Positions 5,921 through 13,732 of a stretch of 13,732 nucleotides of DNA are shown here, one piece after another (the first letter of the stretch is position 1; every line of letters begins with the position of its first letter). Under the pieces are notes generated by a model, which made no database searches, was not told the DNA's origin, and worked only from the letters and a program-made list of their open reading frames with translations. Source of the stretch: 2-02-FULL-62-14 sp035632555 (GTDB lineage: Bacteria > Nitrospirota > Nitrospiria > Nitrospirales > Nitrospiraceae). Made by a program: the position numbers and the translations under genes. The stretch covers positions 1 to 13,732 of the forward strand of contig DASQGO010000114.1 in assembly GCA_035632555.1 (NCBI GenBank). The letters are read 5' to 3'.

Positions 5921-6580
5921 ATGAAGAATGGATTCGACTGGAACAGCGTGGATGACGTGTTGCTCGATATGGACGGCACCCTCCTGGATCGTGATTTCGA
6001 CAATTTCTTTTTCGAGGAAGAACTGCCGAGACGCTACGCGGCGCTCCACCGGCTGTCCGAACAGGCCGCGCGCGAAAAACTCTTCGCGCTCTATCGTTCG
6101 GTCGAAGGCGAGCTGGCCTGGACAGATCTGCACTATTGGACGAGAACGCTGGGGATCGACGTGGTGGCAATGACGCAGGAATTATCGGGCCGCATCGGGT
6201 ATCTGCCCGGCGCGGAAGCCTTCCTGAAAGGACTCCGTAAGAGGCGCAAGCGCGTGACCGTGCTGACGAACGCGCACGAGGATGGCGTGGTGATCAAGAG
6301 CAGGAAGACCGGCATCGACACGCAGGTGGACCGGATCGTGAATGCCTTCGAAGTGGGGTGCCTGAAGATGCGCCTCGAATATTGGCCGGCCTGCCAGAAG
6401 CTGGTGGGGTTCGATCCGGCTCGTTCGCTCTATATCGACGACGATGAAGCCTGCCTGGCCGCGGCCCGGGCGTTCGGCATCCGGCACATTTATCACAGCG
6501 CCAGATCCAGTACGAAGCTCCCCGCACATCCCTCCAGCCTGTACACGGCGCTCGAAAATCTGCAGGTCTTGATGTCGTGA
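5921..6580 (+). CDS. yrfG: HAD-superfamily nucleotidase, YrfG-like (GMP/IMP 5'-nucleotidase)
   Basis: This is a 219-residue cytoplasmic phosphatase with all four HAD motifs: DMDGTLLD with nucleophile Asp16 and acid/base Asp18, Thr116 in LTNAHED, Lys149 in GCLKMRLEYW, and acidic IDDDEA around Asp173-175. The cap is helical, between about residues 25 and 95. The N-terminal pattern (W..VDDVLLDMDGTLLD..FDN.F) and the LTNAH motif closely resemble E. coli YrfG, a purine monophosphate nucleotidase, as I recall that sequence. Substrate assignment rests on this likeness only. Its stop overlaps the start of the next gene as GTGA, so the two are probably co-translated. The start at 5921 has only a weak AGG upstream. 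Confidence 0.85.
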   Translation: MKNGFDWNSVDDVLLDMDGTLLDRDFDNFFFEEELPRRYAALHRLSEQAAREKLFALYRSVEGELAWTDLHYWTRTLGIDVVAMTQELSGRIGYLPGAEAFLKGLRKRRKRVTVLTNAHEDGVVIKSRKTGIDTQVDRIVNAFEVGCLKMRLEYWPACQKLVGFDPARSLYIDDDEACLAAARAFGIRHIYHSARSSTKLPAHPSSLYTALENLQVLMS

Positions 6581-7473
6581 ACCCGCGCAACCGACACGAC
6601 ATCGGCGGATCGGGAGGAGCATGGCTCTTAGTTGTGGCGGCGCTGCTGACCATACCGACGGCCGCATCCGGAGTTGAACCGAAAGCACAGATGCCGAAGG
6701 AAGCGCCTGCGCCCGCAGCGCAGAGTGGAAAGGTTGGCGTCATCGGCAAGGATGGCGCACCGATGGCGCTGGTCATCGCCGGCGAATTCACGATGGGCGA
6801 TCGGGGCCGCGATGGTCCGGTCCACAAGGTCTACCTGGATGCCTTTTACATGGATCAATATGAGGTCCGCGTGTCGCTTTATGCCGCCTTTATCAAGGCC
6901 ACTAGGCGCGAAAAACCCTACAACTGGGATCAGGTGGATCTGCTGGTTGACGGCGACCGTCCGATCATCGGCGTGGACTGGTACGACGCCGAGGCCTACT
7001 GCCGCTGGGCCGGCAAGCGGTTGCCGACGGAGGCCGAGTGGGAGAAAGCCGCCCGCTGGACCGACGGGCGCACTTATCCCTGGGGCAATGGCCGTCTCGA
7101 CAAGACGAAGGCCAGCTACAACTGGGACCGCAAGCGCCGATGGGAGGGCTACCGCACCCTGTCTCCCGTCGGCGGGTATGACGCGGGCAAGAGCCCCTAT
7201 GGGATTTATGACCAGGCTGGCAATGTCTGGGAATGGGTGGCCGACTGGTATGACCGTGATGCCTACAAGAACAGCCCCACGCGGAATCCTCAGGGACCGC
7301 CGGCCGGAGAGTTCAAAGTGTTCCGCGGCGGCTCGGCACTGACCCATCCGGCGGATATCTCGACCGCGCTCAGGAACTGGGGCTCGCCGACCGGGCGGGC
7401 GATCACAATCGGATTCCGCTGCGTGCAGCCCGTGCCTACACCGTCCCCGGCCCCGGTGCGCCCGGCGCGATAG
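6577..7473 (+). CDS. Secreted FGE/SUMF1-fold protein lacking the catalytic cysteines
   Basis: This encodes 298 residues from a GTG that overlaps the stop of the preceding gene by four bases. A hydrophobic signal segment (AWLLVVAALLTIPTAASG, about 15-32) is followed by a Pro/Ala-rich linker and a formylglycine-generating-enzyme domain (about 58-284). Fold hallmarks are FTMGDRGRDGPVHKVYLDAFYMDQYEV, WYDAEAYCRWAGKRLPTEAEWEKAAR, YPWGN, SPYGIYDQAGNVWEWVADWY, FRGGSA and the closing IGFRC. In true FGEs two cysteines follow RGGS (C-x4-C, Cys272/Cys277 in S. coelicolor); here these positions are Thr256 and Ile261, so sulfatase activation is unlikely. Related secreted domains often have structural or ligand-binding roles. 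The C-terminus is a Pro-rich tail. The last 38 bases overlap the convergent methyltransferase gene. Confidence 0.9.
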   Translation: MNPRNRHDIGGSGGAWLLVVAALLTIPTAASGVEPKAQMPKEAPAPAAQSGKVGVIGKDGAPMALVIAGEFTMGDRGRDGPVHKVYLDAFYMDQYEVRVSLYAAFIKATRREKPYNWDQVDLLVDGDRPIIGVDWYDAEAYCRWAGKRLPTEAEWEKAARWTDGRTYPWGNGRLDKTKASYNWDRKRRWEGYRTLSPVGGYDAGKSPYGIYDQAGNVWEWVADWYDRDAYKNSPTRNPQGPPAGEFKVFRGGSALTHPADISTALRNWGSPTGRAITIGFRCVQPVPTPSPAPVRPAR

Positions 7474-8131
7474 GCCGGTAGCGGCCCGAGGACAGCGGCT
7501 CCGCGAGGATCGGCCGGTGCGGGGTCGCGATGCCACGGTACATGGCGCCGGCGACGCGCGGAACGCCGGCCATCTGGAACCGCTCCAGCTGCGTGATCGT
7601 GAGGCCGGCCTGCCGGACGAGCGCATCGATGGAACGATTGAGGTTGCATCCGCAGGCGAGCACGCGCTGGACTGGATTGAGCCGGTTCTGCCACCGGGCG
7701 ATCTTCGGATCGTCGCTCCGGCCGTGCTCCAAAAAAATGAACTGGCCTCCGGGCTTGAGCACGCGCCGTACTTCGCGCAGGGCGGCGACCGGATCGTGGA
7801 TGGTGCAGAGCGTCCAGGTGCTGACGACCCAGTCGAACTGCCCCGACTCGAACGGCAGCGTTTCCGCGCTGAGGCGGACCAGCTTGACGGGAATGGAACC
7901 GGCCGTGGTCTGCTTCTCGACAAGCGCGTTCGGAAAATTCGCAGGATCCACGGCGGTCAGCCACGTCACGCCCTTGGGGTAGTGCGGCAGGTTGAGCCCG
8001 GTTCCGAAGCCGATCTCCAGGACGTGGCCGCGCGCCGGCGCCAGGACCTGCCTGCGCAAGTCCTGGAACCGGGGCGCGCGCATGATCCAATCCATGAGGC
8101 GCGGGAAGATCTGGTCGGCGTAGAAGCCCAT
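7436..8131 (-). CDS. Class I SAM-dependent methyltransferase (METTL7-like)
   Basis: This is a 231-residue Rossmann-fold methyltransferase. Motif I is VLEIGFGTGLN (37-47), the acidic ribose-binding residue is Asp62 (TAVDPANFP), motif IV is FDWVVSTWTLCTI (99-111), and the post-motif segment is RRVLKPGGQFIFLEH (122-136). The section ACGCNLNRSIDALVRQAGL with a following ERF resembles the end of METTL7-type thiol/lipid methyltransferases and their bacterial relatives; the substrate cannot be read from sequence. An N-terminal amphipathic stretch (FYADQIFPRLMDWIM) could touch membranes. The 3' end overlaps the FGE-like gene tail to tail by 38 bases; the Pro-rich C-terminus comes from that overlap. 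It is divergent from leuS across a 110-base region with an 11-base inverted repeat. The start has only a too-close AGAGG. Confidence 0.9.
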   Translation of the reverse strand: MGFYADQIFPRLMDWIMRAPRFQDLRRQVLAPARGHVLEIGFGTGLNLPHYPKGVTWLTAVDPANFPNALVEKQTTAGSIPVKLVRLSAETLPFESGQFDWVVSTWTLCTIHDPVAALREVRRVLKPGGQFIFLEHGRSDDPKIARWQNRLNPVQRVLACGCNLNRSIDALVRQAGLTITQLERFQMAGVPRVAGAMYRGIATPHRPILAEPLSSGRYRPIAPGAPGPGTV

Positions 8132-8144
8132 GCCTCTAGTGTGA

Positions 8145-8167
8145 AGGAAAAAGCGAACAGGAAAAAG
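8145..8167. repeat. Tandem AGGAAAAAG pair, 14-base period
   Basis: AGGAAAAAG occurs at 8145-8153 and 8159-8167, in the intergenic region between the methyltransferase gene and leuS and next to the inverted repeat. Function unknown. Confidence 0.5.
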
Positions 8168-8209
8168 TAAAAAGTTTCGCGGGCGATTCCGTCATTTGAC
8201 TTTTTACTT
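8165..8209. promoter_or_regulatory. 11-base perfect inverted repeat between divergent methyltransferase and leuS genes
   Basis: AAGTAAAAAGT (8165-8175) and ACTTTTTACTT (8199-8209) are perfect inverted repeats separated by 23 bases. AT-rich arms and the divergent position favour a protein-binding operator over a terminator. The right arm overlaps the candidate leuS -35. Confidence 0.5.
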
Positions 8210-8231
8210 GTCCCGCCGCCTGTGTTAGATT
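8203..8231 (+). promoter_or_regulatory. Candidate leuS promoter
   Basis: TTTACT (8203-8208, 4/6) and TAGATT (8226-8231, 4/6) have a 17-base spacer. Only ten bases separate the -10 from the ATG at 8242, and no Shine-Dalgarno is present. If real, the 5' leader is only a few bases. Confidence 0.3.
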
Positions 8232-8241
8232 TTTGTCGCCT

Positions 8242-10683
<2,442 letters not shown>

Positions 10684-11350
10684 GCTGCGGCGGTCCCGGT
10701 TGACCGGCGTTGTGGTGCTGGGGCTTTCGGTGTGGTCGCTTGCCGCCTGCGGGTACCAGTTCCGTGTTGAAGGCGCCGGGCCGACCATCGGCGGCTCCTC
10801 TGTCTCGAAGGCGAATGCCACGCGGCTGAAGATCGCCAACTTCGAGAACATGACGTTCGAACCCAACATCGAATTGCGATACACGGGCTACGTGCGCCGG
10901 GAATTCTCGCAGGCCAGTGGGGCCACGGTGGTGAACGACGGCGAGCCGGCCGATCTGATTCTCAAAGGCAAGATCAACGGCATCGCGCTACCCACGATCA
11001 ACTTCTCGCTGCAGGGGACTTTCGAGAGCCGCGTGACGGTCAACGTCAGCGCAACAGTCGAGGATGCGAAGACCGGAAAGAAAATCTGGACCCAGGCAGT
11101 CGCCGCCTCCTCGGAGTTTTTCATGACGAACGATCTGCAGTTCAACCGGGTTCTTCAGACCAGGGCCATCGAACAGGCGGGCCGGCTGGTTGCCGCGGAT
11201 CTGGCCATGCGATTCCAGAACTTCATGGACCTGCGCGACAAACCAGCGCCGACGCCCGCTCCGGCATCTGGCGCGACGAACGGTGCGTCGCAGGCCGATA
11301 AGCCTTCCGGCGACGGGATGCCGGCAAAGTAGCGGCTCCCAAAGACTCCC

Positions 11351-12394
11351 ATGAAAGCCCTTGAGATAGATGCTGCGCTCAAGAAACACGGCCTAGCGCC
11401 GCTCTATCTCGTCATGGGCGAAGAGGATTACCTCAGGGATCAAGCTGTCGAGGCACTCAGGATTGCGGTACTGGGGGATTCTTCCGCTGACGGTGGAATG
11501 GATGTGTTCAATTATGACGTACTGTACGGCGATGAGAGCGACGGATCGGAAATTCTTGCGCGTGCCGGGCAAGCCCCCGTATTTGCCGCGCACCGGTATG
11601 TCGTCGTCAAGTCGGCGGAGAAGCTGTCGGCGAAAGATGGCGAGGCCCTGCTGTCTTATGTGAAAGATCCCAGTGAGACGACCACGCTCGTGTTTGTGGC
11701 GGCCAAGCTGGACAAACGCCTCAAATTCTCGAAGGAGTTGATGGAGCGCGCCGTGGCCATTGATTGCTCGTCCATGTCCGACATGCAGCTGTCGTCGTGG
11801 ATTCGAGGGGAAAGCGGCAAGGCAGGTGTCCGGTTGAGCGAGGAGGCCGCCGGCACGCTGGCCCATCTCGCATTGTCGCTCAAAGGGGAAGCCGGCGGCT
11901 CGATGAATCTGGTCCGCCGGGAGTTGGAAAAGCTCGCAGCCTACGTGCCGCCGGACAAAACAGCCGGCGTGCAGGATGTCGAAGCAGTCCGGGGCGGTGA
12001 GCCCGGCGCGTCGGTGTTCGATCTGGCGCGGGCCATCGCGGAACGGCGCGACGGGCGCGCGCTCTGGATTCTGTCCAGGAACCTGGAGTCCGGCGAAGAC
12101 CCGTTGCGGATCCTGGGCGCGCTGGCGTGGCAGTTCCGCCAGATCTGGAAAGCCAAGGAACAGCGCCGGTACGGAGGGCCTGGCGCCGACGTGTGCGGCT
12201 ATTTCACCGAGCGCGATCTGGGAGCCGCTTTGCAGATGTTTGCCGGAACGGACACGAAACTGAAGGGCGGAGCTTCGGGAGCGTCCAAACGGTTGGCGCT
12301 GGAGACGGTGGTGCTTGCGCTGTGCGCGAGGCGCGAGGCTCAGCAGCCTTCAAGCACCAAGGGGAATGTCAGGACTTGGACGCCAGGGCGTTGA
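11351..12394 (+). CDS. holA: DNA polymerase III delta subunit
   Basis: This is a 347-residue clamp-loader subunit that opens the beta clamp; E. coli HolA is 343 residues. The N-terminal RecA-like domain starts APLYLVMGEEDYLRDQAVEALR, the usual delta signature, and continues through VFAAHRYVVVKSAEKL and TTLVFVAAKLDKRLKFSKEL. The helical middle has the region SLKGEAGGSMNLVRRELEKLAAYV, where family members carry a similar ...D....EL.KL segment. The C-terminal collar domain has VFDLARAIAERRDGRALWIL and ILGALAWQFRQIWKAKE. It starts 18 bases after lptE, with no strong ribosome binding site. The last 26 bases overlap rpsT tail to tail. Confidence 0.95.
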   Translation: MKALEIDAALKKHGLAPLYLVMGEEDYLRDQAVEALRIAVLGDSSADGGMDVFNYDVLYGDESDGSEILARAGQAPVFAAHRYVVVKSAEKLSAKDGEALLSYVKDPSETTTLVFVAAKLDKRLKFSKELMERAVAIDCSSMSDMQLSSWIRGESGKAGVRLSEEAAGTLAHLALSLKGEAGGSMNLVRRELEKLAAYVPPDKTAGVQDVEAVRGGEPGASVFDLARAIAERRDGRALWILSRNLESGEDPLRILGALAWQFRQIWKAKEQRRYGGPGADVCGYFTERDLGAALQMFAGTDTKLKGGASGASKRLALETVVLALCARREAQQPSSTKGNVRTWTPGR

Positions 12395-12644
12395 CCCGTG
12401 CGGCCAGACGGGAAATGCGGCGGGAAACGGTGTTGCGCCTGAGGATGCCTTTGCTGCGCGCTTTGCTCAAGGCAGCCGTCGCTTCGCGGAGCGCAGTCTT
12501 GGCGGCGGCGGCGTTCTTGGTTTCCACGGCCGTCAGCACCTTTTTCACGACGTTCTTGACCGAACTCAACACGGAACGGTTGCGATGAGCGCGCCGTTCG
12601 GCTTGTCGAGCTCGCTTGATCGTAGACTTGTGAACGACCGGCAT
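12369..12644 (-). CDS. rpsT: 30S ribosomal protein S20
   Basis: This 91-residue, strongly basic, helical protein binds 16S rRNA early in 30S assembly. The start at 12644 (MPVVHKSTIKRARQAERRAHRNRS) is fixed by GAGGAGA eight bases upstream; a longer in-frame ORF from 12707 lacks this. Family hallmarks are KSTIKRARQ near the N-terminus, KNAAAAKTALREATAALSKARSKGILRRNTVSRRISRLA and a short C-terminus. Length is normal. It is divergent from pyrF with only 56 bases between start codons. Its stop lies inside the 3' end of holA, so the two transcripts converge. Confidence 0.97.
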   Translation of the reverse strand: MPVVHKSTIKRARQAERRAHRNRSVLSSVKNVVKKVLTAVETKNAAAAKTALREATAALSKARSKGILRRNTVSRRISRLAARVNALASKS

Positions 12645-12651
12645 GAAACAA

Positions 12652-12658
12652 TCTCCTC
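12652..12658 (-). promoter_or_regulatory. Ribosome binding site deciding the rpsT start
   Basis: GAGGAGA on the minus strand lies seven bases before the ATG at 12644 and is the clearest Shine-Dalgarno in this region. Confidence 0.75.
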
Positions 12659-12677
12659 TAGTTGCGACGAGGGGCCG

Positions 12678-12707
12678 GTTGTAACACAGAAAGGAACGCC
12701 ATGGCAA
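12678..12707 (-). promoter_or_regulatory. Candidate rpsT promoter reaching into pyrF
   Basis: TTGCCA (12702-12707, 5/6 match to TTGACA) and TACAAC (12678-12683, 4/6) are 18 bases apart on the minus strand. The -35 would lie in the first codons of pyrF, so the two divergent units share DNA. Confidence 0.4.
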
Positions 12708-13426
12708 GCGTGAACGCCAGAGATCGCTTGATCCTCGCGATGGACGTGCCGTCGGGCGAGGAAGCTGAGCAACTGATGGACCGCGTTGGCGACGCGGTCC
12801 GGTTCGTCAAAATCGGGCTGGAGCTGTACACCGCGGCGGGGCCGGCCATCGTGGAGAAGGCGCTCGTGCAGGGCAAGCGCGTGTTTCTGGATCTCAAGTT
12901 TCTGGACATCGAGGAAACGGTCCGGCGGGCCACGGCGCGCGTGGCCGCCATGGGTGTGGACTTTCTTACGGTCCACGCCAACCGCAAGGCGCTGGCTGCG
13001 GCGGTCGAGGGGCGGGGTACGAAGCGCGAAGACGGCCTGAAACTTCTCGCCGTAACGGTGTTGACGAACTTCGATGCGAACGACCTGCGCGATATGGGCA
13101 TGCAATGGAGTGTGGCCGACCTGGTCGCTGCCCGGGCCAGGCTGGCGCACGAAGTCGGCTGTGACGGCGTGATTGCGTCGGGCGAGGAGCCGTCGGCCAT
13201 CCGCCAGAAGGTCGGCGGAAGCTTTCTGATCATCACGCCCGGCATCCGCCCGGCCGGCAAGGGTGCCGACGATCATGCGCGCGTGACGACGCCGACGCAG
13301 GCCATCAAGGCCGGCGCGGATTACCTCGTGGTCGGACGGCCCATCCGGGATGCCGCCGACCCCCAAGCGGCCGCGGAGGAAATCGTCGTGGAAATGCAGG
13401 CGGCCTTCGATCACCGCAAGCAGTAG
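12701..13426 (+). CDS. pyrF: Orotidine-5'-phosphate decarboxylase
   Basis: This 241-residue TIM-barrel enzyme makes UMP from OMP in pyrimidine synthesis. The start at 12701 follows AAAGGAA (12690-12696). The first strand is LILAMDVPS with Asp15; Lys37 is in RFVKIGLELY. The catalytic cluster is FLDLKFLDIEETV with Asp64, Lys66 and Asp69, corresponding to the D-x-K-x-x-D tetrad. Later blocks are LLAVTVLTNF, IITPGIRP (177-184) and YLVVGRPI (208-215). All catalytic charges are kept, but the common DLKFHDIPNTV is here DLKFLDIEETV, and the phosphate-loop DQ of GDDQ-R is DH (DDHAR, 190-194). Length and blocks fit PyrF rather than UlaD/SgbH or HUMPS-type relatives, though the altered positions should be noted. 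Confidence 0.93.
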   Translation: MASVNARDRLILAMDVPSGEEAEQLMDRVGDAVRFVKIGLELYTAAGPAIVEKALVQGKRVFLDLKFLDIEETVRRATARVAAMGVDFLTVHANRKALAAAVEGRGTKREDGLKLLAVTVLTNFDANDLRDMGMQWSVADLVAARARLAHEVGCDGVIASGEEPSAIRQKVGGSFLIITPGIRPAGKGADDHARVTTPTQAIKAGADYLVVGRPIRDAADPQAAAEEIVVEMQAAFDHRKQ

Positions 13427-13435
13427 CCGCGCCAG

Positions 13436-13464
13436 TTGCGAGCCCCTCCCCGGTTTGTTAGGAT
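13436..13464 (+). promoter_or_regulatory. Candidate tRNA-His promoter
   Basis: TTGCGA (13436-13441) and TAGGAT (13459-13464) are spaced by 17 bases. A GC-rich stretch (GAGGCCCTGCC) follows the -10, as is common at growth-rate-controlled stable-RNA promoters. The start of transcription would be about 30 bases before the mature tRNA. Confidence 0.45.
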
Positions 13465-13502
13465 GAGGCCCTGCCACCTGTCCTTCCGTCCATCATTCGT
13501 GT

Positions 13503-13579
13503 GGTGGGTGTAGCTCAAGGGTTAGAGCGCCTGGCTGTGGCCCAGGAGGCTGCGGGTTCGAAACCCGTCACTCACCCCA
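13503..13579 (+). tRNA. tRNA-His (anticodon GTG)
   Basis: The cloverleaf folds completely. The acceptor stem is GTGGGTG/CACTCAC with one G-U pair, the D stem GCTC/GAGC, and the anticodon stem CCTGG/CCAGG around loop CTGTGGC with anticodon GTG. The variable loop is AGGCT, and the T arm is GCGGG-TTCGAAA-CCCGT. Position -1 is an encoded G (13503) facing discriminator C73 (13576), the identity element of bacterial histidine tRNA. CCA is encoded at 13577-13579. Confidence 0.97.
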
Positions 13580-13732
13580 AAATCTCCCGTTCATTAACCT
13601 GATGAGAACAGGTCTGGTCTCCCGTAAAATCTGACTCATCAGCAGGTTGCGGCGGTTGGATCTCTTTAGGTTTGTTCCATTAGCTTCTATCTCGCCAATT
13701 ACTGGCGAGCACAATTTCAGCACAGTGCTAGG
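13580..13732. other. Lower-GC, repeat-rich sequence after tRNA-His; no gene recognised
   Basis: GC is about 47% by hand count against roughly 60% elsewhere. It holds an 8-base inverted repeat CTGATGAG/CTCATCAG (13599-13606, 13635-13642), a direct repeat TCTCCCGT (13583-13590, 13618-13625), a hairpin CTCGCCA-ATTAC-TGGCGAG (13691-13709) and a short palindrome AGCAC-A-GTGCT (13719-13729). None has a T-run that would make it an intrinsic terminator. A minus-strand frame is open from the right edge and ends in the tRNA, but its 50-odd codons match nothing I recognise. Confidence 0.4.
13691..13709. repeat. Perfect 7-base-stem hairpin near the right edge
   Basis: CTCGCCA, a five-base loop ATTAC, then TGGCGAG. 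There is no downstream T-run on either strand, so it is more like a recombination or protein-binding site than a terminator. Confidence 0.5.

Noticed and set aside
6628..7923. Long minus-strand open frame of 431 codons across the FGE-like and methyltransferase genes
   Set aside because: It spans two well-supported genes, is Arg/Ser-rich low-complexity sequence, and arises from GC-rich third-position bias.
8165..8209. Intrinsic terminator formed by the AAGTAAAAAGT inverted repeat
   Set aside because: The arms are AT-rich with a 23-base loop, and it lies between the starts of divergent genes where no transcript ends.
8132..8241. T-box or other tRNA-sensing leader upstream of leuS
   Set aside because: The space is too short, no T-box sequence was seen, and the candidate promoter leaves almost no leader.
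13580..13732. Partial integrase gene on the minus strand
   Set aside because: The open frame of about 50 codons could occur by chance and shows no recombinase motif.

Overview
The window is about 60% GC, densely coded, and looks chromosomal. It comes from a Gram-negative bacterium: it has an outer-membrane LPS-assembly lipoprotein (LptE), periplasmic c-type cytochromes and signal peptides. The gene set and protein style would fit a Nitrospira-like (Nitrospirota) chromosome, but that is an impression; no phylogenetic marker was compared.

Layout, left to right. (1) Positions 1-1299, minus strand: a secreted protein of unknown family that runs off the left edge. Its reading frame is broken by one in-frame TGA at 910-912. 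(2) Positions 1422-4420, minus strand: five tightly packed genes. In transcription order they are perR (peroxide-sensing Fur family), a di-heme cytochrome c peroxidase, an ECF sigma factor, a small zinc-type anti-sigma factor and a periplasmic cupredoxin. The perR promoter carries a perfect 7-1-7 PerR box over its -10 element, and the transcript looks leaderless. (3) Positions 4498-5823, minus strand: der, a ribosome-assembly GTPase. (4) Positions 5921-7473, plus strand: a YrfG-like HAD nucleotidase overlapping (GTGA) a secreted FGE/SUMF1-fold protein that lacks the catalytic cysteines. (5) Positions 7436-8131, minus strand: a class I methyltransferase. (6) Positions 8242-12394, plus strand: leuS-lptE-holA, which overlap or nearly touch. 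(7) Positions 12369-12644, minus strand: rpsT, divergent from pyrF (12701-13426, plus strand). (8) Positions 13503-13579: tRNA-His, followed by 153 bases of lower-GC sequence (about 47% by hand count) with several small repeats, up to the right edge.

Most of the window is housekeeping. The part that reads as a system is the perR-ccp-sigma-anti-sigma-cupredoxin cluster. It joins a cytoplasmic peroxide sensor (PerR, all five regulatory-metal ligands present), a possible thiol/zinc sensor (anti-sigma with C-x25-H-x3-C-x2-C), a periplasmic peroxide-reducing enzyme and a periplasmic copper protein that could feed it electrons. I infer an oxidative-stress module that links two sensing layers to detoxification. 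No CRISPR array, insertion sequence or phage gene was seen.
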